A stretch of 64,000 bases of DNA from Goodfellowiella coeruleoviolacea (GCF_024171785.1 NZ_JAMTCK010000025.1:5252-69251); one strand, 5' to 3'. Positions 26,773 through 36,107 are shown, counted from the first letter of the stretch. Made by a program: numbers and translations. Notes: generated from the sequence alone by a model not told the origin.

Positions 26773-27093
26773 TCACGCGGAGGCGAACTTGCTGGTCAGG
26801 CTCTGGTCCAGCGCGGCGGCGTCGGTCGCCGACGTGCTCAGCAGGTTGCCGATGTTGGTGATGATCTGGGACATCTCCGCGAGCAGCCGGCGGAGGTTGG
26901 CCTCGGCGACCTGCGCGCTGGCGCCGGACGCGCTGCCCGAGCCGTACCAGCTCTCCCGCACCGGGCCGAGGGCGGTGTCCAGATCCGACACCGACTGGCT
27001 GATCTCGCCGGAGTACTTGACCAACGACTGCCCGGCCGTGGTGACCGCGGCGTAGTTCATCGCGACGGTGCCGGCCGATGGTGAGGTCTGCAT
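26773..27093 (-). CDS. WXG100-family Esx protein
   Basis: 106 residues. ATG at 27093 with GGGAGAGA upstream. Typical helical hairpin with the W-x-G turn as SWYGSGSASG between two helices (LVKYSGEISQSVSDLDTALGPV and VAEANLRRLLAEMSQIITNIGNLL). CFP-10/ESAT-6-type substrate of the T7SS. Paired with the 111-residue gene 41 nt upstream, probably as a heterodimer. I could not place a clear C-terminal Y-x-x-x-D/E export signal. Confidence 0.9.
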   Translation of the reverse strand: MQTSPSAGTVAMNYAAVTTAGQSLVKYSGEISQSVSDLDTALGPVRESWYGSGSASGASAQVAEANLRRLLAEMSQIITNIGNLLSTSATDAAALDQSLTSKFASA

Positions 27094-27133
27094 TGTTCGT
27101 TCTCTCCCTTCGCGTGGTTCGCGTCGAGCCGGG

Positions 27134-27469
27134 TCAGCCGTTCAGGCCGGCGTGGATCGGCCCCACCTGCTGGTTGAGTCGGGCGGCCTGCTCTTCCGCG
27201 AAGGACGCGTGCTGTCCCATCACCTCTTTGAACTTCTCGCCGATGACGTTCAGTTCAACGGTGGCCTTGCTGATCTTCTCGTTCAGCAGCGCGTGGTTCT
27301 GGTCGAACGCCAGTCGGGCGGCACCGTTGAACATCCTGGTCTGCCCGATCGCGTTCGTCACGTCACCGTTCATCTTGCTCATCATTTCCTGGATGCGCTT
27401 CGCGGTGGCGTCGAAATCGGTCGCCGCCTTGGCGATGATCGCCTGGTCGAGAAGAACTCCGTCAGCCAT
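27134..27469 (-). CDS. Esx-like partner protein without a WXG turn
   Basis: 111 residues. ATG at 27469 with GGAGG seven bases upstream. Two long amphipathic helices (AIIAKAATDFDATAKRIQEMMSKMNGDVTNAIG and LNEKISKATVELNVIGEKFKEVMGQHASFAEEQAARLNQQVG) are joined by RMFNGAARLAFD, where M-F-N-G replaces W-x-G. Position and fold fit the second member of an Esx pair. It lies 59 nt after eccC and 40 nt before the WXG100 gene. Confidence 0.85.
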   Translation of the reverse strand: MADGVLLDQAIIAKAATDFDATAKRIQEMMSKMNGDVTNAIGQTRMFNGAARLAFDQNHALLNEKISKATVELNVIGEKFKEVMGQHASFAEEQAARLNQQVGPIHAGLNG

Positions 27470-27528
27470 GGTCGACCTCCTTTCAGGACCGAAGCTACGG
27501 CGGCTTCAGCACGCCACCAACGGCACTT

Positions 27529-30500
27529 TTACCCACATTCGCCCGGCCAGCCGACCTGGATCAGGGACGGGGCGCCGCGCCGGCGCACCAGCACGCCCCG
27601 GCCAGGCGGTTGCGGTCCCGGCCGCACGTCGCCGAGCAGCGGGCCCTCGTCCCGGTCACCGGACATCACCAGGCCGGGCGAGCCGAGTTCCCGCATCCGT
27701 TGCAGCACCGGGTCGAACAGGGCCCGTGCGGCGCCGCCGCTGCCGCGCGTCACCACCAGGTGCAGGCCGATGTCGCGGGCGTGGGGGAGGAACTCCAGCA
27801 GCGGACCCAGCGGGTGGGTCAACTTGCCCGGCGCCGCCACCAGTTCGTAGTCGTCGATCAGCAGGAACAGCTCGCGGCCCTGCCACCAGTCCCGGTTGCG
27901 CAGCTGCTCCGGGGTGATCTCGGGACCGGGCAGGCGTTCCCGCATGGCGTCGGCCACCTGGCCGATGAAGTCCGCGAGCACCGGCTCGGAGCCCGCGTAG
28001 CCGAGCAGGTGCGGCTCACCGACCGCGCCGAGCAGCCCGCGGCGGTAGTCCACCACGATGATCCGCGCCTCGTCGGGCGTGTAGCGGCGGGTGATGCCGT
28101 GCGCGATGGTGCGCAGCAGCGCGGTCTTGCCGCACTCCACGTCGGCGAACGCCAGGAAGTGGGGGTCGCTGTCGAAGTCCAGCGCCACCGGCTGCAGATC
28201 GGACTCGGCGATCCCGAGTGGAATCCGGTGCCCCGACGACTCGCCCGACTCGTCCAATGTGGACAGGGGAACCATCCTCGGCAGCAGGCGCACCTGGGGA
28301 GCGGGCTCGCCGGGCCAGGCCGCGGTGACCCGGGCGACCAGGTCCGCGGTGCCCGCGCCGAGGGTGGTGGCACCGGTGTCGCCGTCCACCCTGGGCAGTG
28401 CGGTCAACATGTGCAGGCCGTCCGGGGTGATGCCGCGCCCCGGCGTGTTGGCCGGCACGTTGACCGCGACACGCCGGTCGATCACCGAGTCGGTGGGATC
28501 GCCCAGCCGCAGCTCCAGCTTGGTGCCGGTGCTGTCGCGCAGCGGCGTGGGCAGGTTCAGCCACCAGGTCGAGCTGACCACGACGTGGATGCCGAAGCCG
28601 AGCCCCCTGGTGGCGAGCCGGGTGACGGTCTCGGCGAGCTGCTCGAACTCCTCGCGCACCGTGGCCCAGTCGTCCACCACCAGGAACACGTCGCCGAACA
28701 CGCGGCCGTCCGGTCCGCCGGTGATCTCGGCACGGCGCTGCCGGAACGTCGCCACCGAGTCGATGCCGTGCTCGGCGAAGAACTGCTCGCGCCAGGCGAG
28801 CAGGGTGACGACCTCCGCGACGACCCGCCGGCAGCGCTCCGCGTCCCGGCGCACCGCGTAGCCGCTCACGTGCGGCAGGCCGGACACCGGTCCCAGCGCG
28901 CCGCCTCCCATGTCCAGCAGGAAGAACTGCGCCTCGGCCGGGGTGTGGGTGAGCGCGAGCGCGGCGATGAGGCCGCGCAACAGCGTGCTCTTGCCGCTCT
29001 GCGGGGCGCCGAGCACCAGGACGTTGCCTGCCGCCCCGGAGAGGTCGAGCCACAGCTGGTCGCGGCACTGCTCGAACGGCTTGTCCACAATGGCCACCGG
29101 CACGGCGAGCCGGCCGTTGCCGCTCCAGCCGAGCGGGCACAGGCCCCGCACCGGGTCGACGCCCAGCGGCGGGAGCAGCGCGTCCAGTGTGGGCGGTTCG
29201 TCCAGCGGCGGCAGCCAGATCTGGTGCGCCGACGGGCCCTTGCCGGCCAACCGGCTCAGCATCGCGCCCATGATGGTCTCCCCGGTGTCCTCCTGGCCGG
29301 TGGTGTCCGGCAGCACCGGTGCGGGCGGCAGCGCCGGAGCGGGGACCGGGGCGAGGGTGAACGGGAGCACCTGCCGGCCCGGCGTGGCCACCGGCACCGC
29401 ACCGGTGGGCCTGGCCGGCAGCTCGCCGGACACGTAGGCGGCCTTGAGCCGCACCAGCGTGTCGGTGTCGCTCTTCAGGTAGGCCGACCCGGGCACCGCG
29501 GGCAGGTGGTAGGCGTCGGGCACGCCGAGCACGGCGCGGCTCTCCGCGGCCGAGAAGGTCCGCAGCCCGATCCGGTAGGACAGGTGCGCCTCCAGCCCGC
29601 GCAACCTGCCCTCCTCCAGTCGCTGCGAGGCCAGCAGCAGGTGCACGGCCAGGCTGCGGCCGAGCCGGCCGATCATCACGAACAGGTCGATGAACTCCGG
29701 CCGGCTGGAGAGCAGTTCGCTGAACTCGTCGATGATCACCAGCAGCGCGGGCAGCGGGGCCAGGTCCGCGCCGGCCTCGCGGGCCTTGGTGTAGTCCCGC
29801 ACCGACGCGTAGTTGCCGGCCGCGCGCAGCAGTTCCTGGCGCCGCACCAGTTCGCCGTTGATCGCGTCGGCCATCCGGTCGACCAGCGCCAGGTCCTCGG
29901 ACAGGTTGGTGATCACCGCGCAGGTGTGCGGCAGATCGGTCATGCCGGCGAAGGTCGCGCCGCCCTTGAAGTCGATCAGCGCCAGGTTCACCGCCTCGGA
30001 CGAGTGGGTCACGGCGAGGCCGGTCACCAGGGTGCGCAGCAGTTCGCTCTTGCCGGACCCGGTCGCGCCGATGACCAGGCCGTGCGGACCCATGCCGCCC
30101 TCGGCCGACTCCTTGAGGTCCAGCTCGACCGGCCGGCCCTGCGGGTCGACGCCGAGTGGCACGCGCAACCGCTCGCGCGGCGGCCGGGGCTGCCAGCTGA
30201 CCGCCGGGTCCACGTCCCTCGGGTCGGCCAGGCCGAGCAGGGTGGCCAGCGCGAGGGTGTGCGCCAGCGGGGTCTGCCTGGCCGCGACCGTGCCGAGGTG
30301 GAACGGGGACAGCGCTCTGGCCAGCGCTTCGGCTTCGGCCTCGGTCAACCGGTCGGGCACGCCGAGCGGGCGGAACGTGCCGGAGTCGCTGTCCCAGCCG
30401 ACCCGCATGCCCATCCGCTCGGCGGACACGTGCAGGGACAGCGTGTGCTCACCGGGCGTGTCCAGCGGCACCTCGGTCAGTTCCAGCACGGTCACCCCGT

Positions 30501-31500
30501 GCATCCCGGTCTCGGCCATCAGCCGGGAACCCCCGGCCGTGCGGCCCCCGTCCACCACCACCAGGACGTGCGCGACGTCGAAACCCATCCCGGGTTGCCG
30601 GGTGAACGCGGGCCGCTCGCCGAGTTCGGCGCCGAGCAGGTCGGTGAGCGCGTCGAGGTCGCCGGCCACCAGCCGGACCGGGCCCACCGGGTCGGTGTCG
30701 TCCGGGTGGTGGGTGTGCGGCAGCCACTTCAGCCACTCCCAGTCGGCACGCCGGTCGCTGGCGAGGCACAGCGCGATCCGCAGGTCGGCCGGCGCCTGCA
30801 GGGTCGCCGCCTGCGCCAGCAGCGCGCGGACCAGATCGAGCACCCGCTCCCGGGAACCGCTCACCACCACCCGGGAGAAGGCCCGCAGCGAGATCGCCAC
30901 GGGCAGGTCGGGCACGGTGCGGTAGGTGCGGATGAAGTGCCGCAGCGACGTGGAGGACACCGGGTCCAGGTCCTCCAGCGGCACTGTCCGGGGTGGACTG
31001 AGCGGGGTGGCCAACTCGTGCGTGCCCCGTCCGACGCGCAGCTGGCCGAAGGTGGGATCGGACCGGCGCCGCTCCCACAGCCGCTGGCTGCCCGCGAAGG
31101 TCCACAGCTCGGTGGGGTCGGGCTGGCCCGACTCCAGGACGAGCCGTTGCCGGTCGGCGGTCTCGTGCACCTGCTTGCGCAGGCCGGCGAGGTAGCGCTG
31201 GTAGTCGCGGCGCTCCTCGTTGATCCGCTTCCTGCTCGCCTGACGGCCGCCGGCCAGTGACATCACGACCATGCCCACCATGACCAACACGAACAACCCG
31301 CCGAAGATGTAGGTCATCGGGCCGCCGGATCGTCCGATGTAGACGAAGGACATGGCGCCCATGCCCAGCATCATCGGTGCCATGACCAACAGGTGCAGCA
31401 TGCCGTTGCCGCCGCCGCGGGCCAGGGTCGGCGGCGACTCCAACACGATCTCGCCCTCGGGCGGCAGCACGGCGGAACGGCTTCTGGACGGGCTCGTCAC
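27529..31500 (-). CDS. eccC: Type VII secretion ATPase EccC, fused three-ATPase form
   Basis: 1323 residues, full length for single-chain EccC (EccCa and EccCb fused). GTG at 31500. Two N-terminal membrane helices (LHLLVMAPMMLGMGAMSFVYI and MTYIFGGLFVLVMVGMVVMSLA) precede three FtsK/SpoIIIE-type ATPase domains. Walker A sequences: GATGSGKSE (about residue 480), GAPQSGKST (about 833) and the unusual DVECGKTAL (about 1122). Walker B: LLVIIDEFSELL, VFLVVDDWATV and LFLLIDDYELV. It is the motor that binds Esx substrates. First gene of the leftward substrate operon; divergent from the WXG100-like gene at 31602. Confidence 0.97.
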   Translation of the reverse strand: MTSPSRSRSAVLPPEGEIVLESPPTLARGGGNGMLHLLVMAPMMLGMGAMSFVYIGRSGGPMTYIFGGLFVLVMVGMVVMSLAGGRQASRKRINEERRDYQRYLAGLRKQVHETADRQRLVLESGQPDPTELWTFAGSQRLWERRRSDPTFGQLRVGRGTHELATPLSPPRTVPLEDLDPVSSTSLRHFIRTYRTVPDLPVAISLRAFSRVVVSGSRERVLDLVRALLAQAATLQAPADLRIALCLASDRRADWEWLKWLPHTHHPDDTDPVGPVRLVAGDLDALTDLLGAELGERPAFTRQPGMGFDVAHVLVVVDGGRTAGGSRLMAETGMHGVTVLELTEVPLDTPGEHTLSLHVSAERMGMRVGWDSDSGTFRPLGVPDRLTEAEAEALARALSPFHLGTVAARQTPLAHTLALATLLGLADPRDVDPAVSWQPRPPRERLRVPLGVDPQGRPVELDLKESAEGGMGPHGLVIGATGSGKSELLRTLVTGLAVTHSSEAVNLALIDFKGGATFAGMTDLPHTCAVITNLSEDLALVDRMADAINGELVRRQELLRAAGNYASVRDYTKAREAGADLAPLPALLVIIDEFSELLSSRPEFIDLFVMIGRLGRSLAVHLLLASQRLEEGRLRGLEAHLSYRIGLRTFSAAESRAVLGVPDAYHLPAVPGSAYLKSDTDTLVRLKAAYVSGELPARPTGAVPVATPGRQVLPFTLAPVPAPALPPAPVLPDTTGQEDTGETIMGAMLSRLAGKGPSAHQIWLPPLDEPPTLDALLPPLGVDPVRGLCPLGWSGNGRLAVPVAIVDKPFEQCRDQLWLDLSGAAGNVLVLGAPQSGKSTLLRGLIAALALTHTPAEAQFFLLDMGGGALGPVSGLPHVSGYAVRRDAERCRRVVAEVVTLLAWREQFFAEHGIDSVATFRQRRAEITGGPDGRVFGDVFLVVDDWATVREEFEQLAETVTRLATRGLGFGIHVVVSSTWWLNLPTPLRDSTGTKLELRLGDPTDSVIDRRVAVNVPANTPGRGITPDGLHMLTALPRVDGDTGATTLGAGTADLVARVTAAWPGEPAPQVRLLPRMVPLSTLDESGESSGHRIPLGIAESDLQPVALDFDSDPHFLAFADVECGKTALLRTIAHGITRRYTPDEARIIVVDYRRGLLGAVGEPHLLGYAGSEPVLADFIGQVADAMRERLPGPEITPEQLRNRDWWQGRELFLLIDDYELVAAPGKLTHPLGPLLEFLPHARDIGLHLVVTRGSGGAARALFDPVLQRMRELGSPGLVMSGDRDEGPLLGDVRPGPQPPGRGVLVRRRGAPSLIQVGWPGECG

Positions 31501-31601
31501 GCACCCGAGTGTGACCGCTCGACCTGCGGCGGGGGTGGGTAATTCTGCCGTCCTGGCGACGGGTGCCGTTACCTAGGCTGACCGGGACGAGGAGGTGGGT
31601 T

Positions 31602-32201
31602 GTGGACATCAGCCAGGTAACCGAGATCCTCAGGGCGGGCTTCACGCTGCTGGACGTGGCGCTCGGTCAGGTCACCGGACAGCCGGGCGAGCTGCGGGCG
31701 AAGGCACAGGAGTGCGACCGGTGCGCGGCCATGATCGGGTCGGCGGCCAGTTCGACCAACCAGGTGGTGACCCAGCTGGGGCAGACCTGGAACGGCCGGT
31801 CCTACGACGCCTGCCAGCAGGCGTCCACCCAGCTGGTGGACCAGCTCAACAACGTGCTCAAGCGCAGCCTGGAACAGGAGAGTCAGCGCCTGGTCTCCTC
31901 GGCCGACGCGCTGGAGAAGGCGCGGCAGGCGATCGAGCAGCTGCAGCAGACGTTCACCCAGGCCGCCCAGGTCGTGGTGCGGTTGCTGAACATCGCGCTG
32001 CGGCTGTTGGCGTTCGGGCAGAAGGCACAGGCCATGGTGCAGTTCTTCCTGGCCCTCCGGCAGGCGATCACGGCGAAGAAGATGGCCGAGGCCGTCTCCA
32101 AGGGGATCACCGCCGGCCTCAGCCAACTGCTGACCACGTTGTTCAGCGGTATCGGTACCAGCAGCAGCAACACCCTGGCGCTCACCAGCGCCAGCCGCTG
32201 A
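31602..32201 (+). CDS. Long WXG100-like protein
   Basis: 199 residues. GTG at 31602 with GAGGAGG upstream. The N-terminal about 100 residues form a WXG100-type hairpin (CAAMIGSAASSTNQVVTQLGQTWNGRSYDACQQASTQL, W-N-G turn). An extended coiled helix follows (EQESQRLVSSADALEKARQAIEQLQQTF), then a hydrophobic stretch (VVVRLLNIALRLLAFG) and a Ser/Thr-rich end. Twice the usual WXG100 length, so perhaps a membrane-active or chaperone-type member. First gene of a rightward operon with a YbaB-like protein and eccD. Confidence 0.82.
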   Translation: MDISQVTEILRAGFTLLDVALGQVTGQPGELRAKAQECDRCAAMIGSAASSTNQVVTQLGQTWNGRSYDACQQASTQLVDQLNNVLKRSLEQESQRLVSSADALEKARQAIEQLQQTFTQAAQVVVRLLNIALRLLAFGQKAQAMVQFFLALRQAITAKKMAEAVSKGITAGLSQLLTTLFSGIGTSSSNTLALTSASR

Positions 32202-32212
32202 CGGAGGTTGCC

Positions 32213-32569
32213 ATGCACCCGGAGTTCGACAACCGCGTGCCCCCGGTCGCGCCCGAGGCCGAGATCGAGGAGATGATGGCGCGGTTGCAGCGCCGCCAGC
32301 AGGAGATCGCGCAGATCCAGCGCGGCGTGGACGCCATGCTGGTCAAGGGGTTCTCCCGGGCCAGTGAGGTCACCGCCACGGTGCGGGGCACGGGCCGGCT
32401 GGTGGAGATCTCCATCGACCCGGTGACCGTCCGCCGCCACGACGCCCACGACATCGGCGCCATCGTGACCGAGGCCGTCAACGACGCGCTGGACCGGTTG
32501 GCCGCGGCCACCCAGGCGCGCTTCGCTCCCGTGCTCGCCGACGGCCAGGACTCGTTCACGGCCCGATGA
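32213..32569 (+). CDS. YbaB/EbfC-like protein (EspL-type)
   Basis: 118 residues. ATG at 32213, ACGGAGG upstream. The N-terminal coiled coil (PEAEIEEMMARLQRRQQEIAQIQRGVDAM) and the beta-hairpin core (SEVTATVRGTGRLVEISIDPVTVRR, DIGAIVTEAVNDALDRL) are those of YbaB-family proteins. ESX loci often carry such a protein (EspL/Rv3880c-like). Stop overlaps the eccD start (ATGA). A role as T7SS chaperone or nucleoid-associated protein is inferred from family and context. Confidence 0.85.
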   Translation: MHPEFDNRVPPVAPEAEIEEMMARLQRRQQEIAQIQRGVDAMLVKGFSRASEVTATVRGTGRLVEISIDPVTVRRHDAHDIGAIVTEAVNDALDRLAAATQARFAPVLADGQDSFTAR

Positions 32570-33948
32570 CCACTCCGACCGCGACACCGCGCCGGGTCAC
32601 CGTGGTGACGCCGCACCGGCGGATGGACGTCGGCCTGCCGCTGCAGTGCACGGTGGCCGAACTGGTTCCGCAACTGGTCCACCTGGCCGGCGAGGCGCCA
32701 CCGCAGGCACGCCCCAGCGCCGGCTGGACGCTGTCCAGGTTGGGTGAGCCGCCGCTGTCGCCCCGGCTCACCGTCGCGGCCGCGGCCCTGCGCGACGGGG
32801 ACGTGCTCCAGCTCAACCCGAGGACCGCCCAACCGACACCGCTGCTGTTCGACGACGTGGTCGACGCGATCGCCAGCGCCGCGCGCACCAGGAAGGGCGC
32901 GTGGCAGCCGAAAGTGGGGCGGCGGCTGGGCATCGCGGTCGCGGCCGTGCTGTTCGTGGCGGCCACCCTGCTCACCGCGTTCGGCCTGGCCGGGCACCTG
33001 TCCGCGCCGCTCGCCTCGGGCGGGTTCGCCGTGCTGCTCGCCCTCGTGGCCGGTGCGCTCGCCCGGGTCTACGGGGACCAGGACGCCGCCAGCGCGTGTG
33101 CGGCGGCCGGCCTGGGCGCGGCGTTGTGCGCCGGGCTCACCGCGCTGCCGCCGCACGCGATCTGGCCGCTGGGGGCCGAGCAGCTCGCCGTCGGGCTGGG
33201 CGCGGCCACGCTGTACGCCGCGTCGGCGGCCGCGGTGCTCGCCCGCCGCCTGGCGTGGTTCGCGGCGGCCGCGGTCGCGGCCGGTGGCGGCGCGCTGGTC
33301 ACCGCCACCGTGCTGCTCTTCGACGTGCCGCCCGCCCGTGCTTCGGCCGTGGCCGCGGCCGCGGCGATCGGGCTCACCGTGGCAACCCCGGTGATCGCCA
33401 TGCGGCTGGCCCGGTTGCCCCTGCCGTACGTGCCGGCGGACATGGAGTCGTTCCGGGTTGACGAGCGCCCGGCCTACGACTCCGAGGTGCTCGACCTGAC
33501 CTCCCGGGCGGGCGAGATCCTCACCGGACTGCTCGTCGGGATCGGCGCGATCGCGGTGGGGTGCTGCGCCGTGCTGGCCACCGACCGGTCGAGCTGGGCA
33601 CCCGTGCTGGTGGGCCTGGTCGGCACGGCGTGGCTGCTGCGGTCCAGGGCCTACGCCGGCGCGGCGCACCGGGTGGCCCTGGTGGTCGTCGGGCTGGCCG
33701 TGCTGACCGTGCTCGGCGTCCAGCTGGTGTCCACTGTGGCCGGAGGCTGGCTGGTGGCCAGCGCCGTGGTCGCCGTGGTCGCCGCGGCGTGCTGCCTGTA
33801 CTACGCCGCCCGCGTGGTGCGCAACCTGCGCTCGCCGTTTCGCGGGCGCTGGCTGGACATCGTGGAGTACGTCGTGCTCATCGCGACGCTGCCGGCCGCC
33901 GGCGCGGTCCTCGACGTCTACAACGCCGTCCGCGACGCGATCAGCTGA
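32566..33948 (+). CDS. eccD: Type VII secretion channel protein EccD
   Basis: 460 residues. ATG at 32566. N-terminal ubiquitin-like (YukD) domain of about 90 residues (RRVTVVTPHRRMDVGLPLQCTVAELVPQLV, LRDGDVLQLNPR). A basic linker and about 11 hydrophobic helices follow, starting IAVAAVLFVAATLLTAFGLAGHL. This is the standard EccD layout, forming the central membrane part of the ESX complex. Last gene of its operon. No eccE-like gene follows; a SnoaL-family gene faces it. Confidence 0.95.
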   Translation: MTTPTATPRRVTVVTPHRRMDVGLPLQCTVAELVPQLVHLAGEAPPQARPSAGWTLSRLGEPPLSPRLTVAAAALRDGDVLQLNPRTAQPTPLLFDDVVDAIASAARTRKGAWQPKVGRRLGIAVAAVLFVAATLLTAFGLAGHLSAPLASGGFAVLLALVAGALARVYGDQDAASACAAAGLGAALCAGLTALPPHAIWPLGAEQLAVGLGAATLYAASAAAVLARRLAWFAAAAVAAGGGALVTATVLLFDVPPARASAVAAAAAIGLTVATPVIAMRLARLPLPYVPADMESFRVDERPAYDSEVLDLTSRAGEILTGLLVGIGAIAVGCCAVLATDRSSWAPVLVGLVGTAWLLRSRAYAGAAHRVALVVVGLAVLTVLGVQLVSTVAGGWLVASAVVAVVAAACCLYYAARVVRNLRSPFRGRWLDIVEYVVLIATLPAAGAVLDVYNAVRDAIS

Positions 33949-34004
33949 GCCGGAGGGCCCAGCCGCCCGGTCGCCTGGCCACGCGGTCGGTGTCCACCGA
34001 TGGT

Positions 34005-34823
34005 TCAGCCCGCGGCCAGGGCGTCACCGGTCGGGGCGTCACCGGTCAGTGCCTGCGCGACGGTCAGGCTGTCCTCGTAGACGTGGTAGCGGGTGATCAC
34101 GCCGGCCTCGACGGTGAGGTGCAGGGCGCACCGGGCCGTGTACGCCCTGCCCGAAGCCCGCACGGTCTGCCGGATGTCGCCGAGCACCACCGCGTCCGGC
34201 CCCTCGACCAGAACCCTGGGCGCAACCCCGTCCGGCCGCTGGGGGACGTGGAAGGCGTTCAGGGCGCGGAAGTGGTCGGCCACGTCGGCGCGCGTCGACC
34301 GGGGGCGGATCCAGGGCACCGCGGGGTGCCCCTCCGCCGGCCAGCCCAGCCGCCAGTCGACGGTGTCCGCGAACAGCTCGGCGATCCGCTCCGGGTGGCC
34401 CTCGGACAAACGGCCGAGGAAGTCGGCCACGACAGCACGGGTGCTCGCCTGCTCACCGGTGAACTGGTAGTCGCGCTGGATCCGCCCGTCCCGGTCGAGC
34501 ACGGCGAACACCACACCGCTCCACACGGGAACGCCGCCGGCCGAGGGAACCATGTGCGTGGCGAAGGTGACGGCGTCGTGGTGGCGCAGCACGTCCGAGG
34601 CCACGACGAAGACGAACCCGCCCGTGGCGACGAACTGCTCGTGGGCCTCGGTGACGCGGGCCTCGACGGCGTCGTGCCCGTGGTACTCGCTGGTGTCGGT
34701 GTACTCGACGCCGTCGTCGGCCCACAGCTCGGTGATGATCCTGCGCCGCAGCGCGGGGTCGGGCTCGTTCCACACGGCGGCGTAGCGGTTGACGAAGGTG
34801 TCGACATCGGGTGTTGCGGTCAT
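34005..34823 (-). CDS. SnoaL/NTF2-like protein, two tandem domains
   Basis: 272 residues. ATG at 34823; no ribosome site is obvious, so it may be leaderless. Two SnoaL-like cone domains: VDTFVNRYAAVWNEPDPALRRRIITELWADDGVEYTD, and from about residue 140 VVADFLGRLSEGHPERIAELFADTVDWRLGWPAEGHP. Family members are polyketide cyclases, isomerases, or small-molecule-binding proteins of unknown role. Divergent from the WYL regulator over the 17-bp palindrome at 34848, so probably its target gene. Confidence 0.82.
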   Translation of the reverse strand: MTATPDVDTFVNRYAAVWNEPDPALRRRIITELWADDGVEYTDTSEYHGHDAVEARVTEAHEQFVATGGFVFVVASDVLRHHDAVTFATHMVPSAGGVPVWSGVVFAVLDRDGRIQRDYQFTGEQASTRAVVADFLGRLSEGHPERIAELFADTVDWRLGWPAEGHPAVPWIRPRSTRADVADHFRALNAFHVPQRPDGVAPRVLVEGPDAVVLGDIRQTVRASGRAYTARCALHLTVEAGVITRYHVYEDSLTVAQALTGDAPTGDALAAG

Positions 34824-34847
34824 GGTCGTGACGCTACGGCCGGTCCC

Positions 34848-34864
34848 CTGACATCTTCTGTCAG
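34848..34864. promoter_or_regulatory. CTGACA-N5-TGTCAG inverted repeat, probable WYL-regulator operator
   Basis: Perfect six-base arms with a TCTTC spacer, between divergent genes starting at 34823 and 34888. Distances of 24 bp to each start codon suggest it overlaps both promoters, allowing joint control. Confidence 0.7.
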
Positions 34865-34887
34865 TGGAGTTCGGCAGAGTGGTGGGC

Positions 34888-35892
34888 ATGCGCGCGAGCC
34901 GTCTGGTGTCCCTGCTGTTGCTGCTGCAGACGCGTGGCCGGATGACCGCTCAGGAGTTGGCGGACGCCCTGGAGGTGTCGGTGCGCACGATCTACCGGGA
35001 CGTGGAGTCGCTGAGCGCGGCCGGCGTGCCGGTGTACGGAGAGCCCGGGCACGAGGGCGGCTACCAGCTGCTCGACGGCTACCGGACCCGGTTGACCGGG
35101 CTCAGCGCGGCCGAGGCCGAGGCGGTGTTCCTGACCGGGCTGCCCGCGGCCGCCACCTCCCTGGGCCTGGCGGCGGTGGCCAGCGCGCGGCTCAAGCTGA
35201 CGGCCGCACTGCCGGCCGAACTGCGCGACCGGGCCAGCCGCATCGCCGAGCGGTTCCACCTCGACACCCCACCGTGGTACCAGGGGGCGGAGCACACCCC
35301 CCACCTGGCCGCGATCGCGGACGCCACCTGGAACCAGCACGCCGTGCGGATCCGCTACCTGCGCTGGGCGCAGCCGCACGAGATCACCCGGACCGTGCAG
35401 CCGCACGGCCTGGTCCTCAAGGGCGGTCACTGGTACCTCGTGGCGCGCGGTGACGGCCAGTTCCGCACCTACCGGGTCTCCCGCGTCCTCGACGCGGACG
35501 TGCTCACCGGGCGGTTCGACCGCGCCGAGGGTTTCGACCTGGCCAGCCACTGGACCAGCTACCTCAGCCGCTTCGACCAGTGCCGCCACCGCGACACCGC
35601 CGTCGTCCGCCTCTCCCGCCGGGGCCTCGACCGGCTGCCCCACCTGCTGGAGCCGGTCATGGTCGACGCCGCCCGGCGAACCGCGACCGAACCCGACGCG
35701 GCGGGCTGGACGCGCGTGGCCGTCCCCATCGAGTCCGTCGACGTGGCCGCCACCGAACTCCTCAAGCTCGGCGCCGACGCGGAGGTTCTCGCACCCGACG
35801 ACCTCCGCGAACAGATCATCCGAACCGTGCACGAGATGAACCGCGTCTACGGCGGGCGCCCGGCCAGCCCGCACCCGAGGGCCGACCCGTGA
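34888..35892 (+). CDS. YafY-type HTH/WYL-domain transcriptional regulator
   Basis: 334 residues. ATG at 34888 chosen because it gives the family start MRASRLVSLLLLLQTRGRMTAQELADALEVSVRTIYRDVESL. A winged HTH is followed by a WYL domain (QHAVRIRYLRWAQPHEITRTVQPHGLVLKGGHWYLVARG, RTYRVSRVLDADV) and a WCX C-terminal region. WYL domains sense nucleic-acid or small-molecule ligands. Divergent from the SnoaL-like gene; probably autoregulated and controlling that gene through the palindrome at 34848. Confidence 0.93.
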   Translation: MRASRLVSLLLLLQTRGRMTAQELADALEVSVRTIYRDVESLSAAGVPVYGEPGHEGGYQLLDGYRTRLTGLSAAEAEAVFLTGLPAAATSLGLAAVASARLKLTAALPAELRDRASRIAERFHLDTPPWYQGAEHTPHLAAIADATWNQHAVRIRYLRWAQPHEITRTVQPHGLVLKGGHWYLVARGDGQFRTYRVSRVLDADVLTGRFDRAEGFDLASHWTSYLSRFDQCRHRDTAVVRLSRRGLDRLPHLLEPVMVDAARRTATEPDAAGWTRVAVPIESVDVAATELLKLGADAEVLAPDDLREQIIRTVHEMNRVYGGRPASPHPRADP

Positions 35893-36107
35893 CGCGCCCG
35901 AGGCGGCCGCCGACCCACACACGCTGACCCGTTCCTGGTGGTCCCGTCCCGCTGTCCACTGTAGATGGGATTCCCCCGTGCCCTGGTGGGGTCCGGGGGC
36001 CGTGCGGCCGCCCCGCGTCCGTGATCCGTTTTTGTCGGTGGGCGCCCGTATGGTCACTCGCGTCCCACGGTTGTGGTTGACAGTCCCCTTGGAACACAGG
36101 AGATGGC

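Noticed and set aside
27610-31260. Very long open frame on the plus strand opposite eccC
   Set aside because: Antisense shadow of a GC-rich gene; the translation is Arg/Gly/His-rich with no domain, while the minus strand encodes a full EccC.
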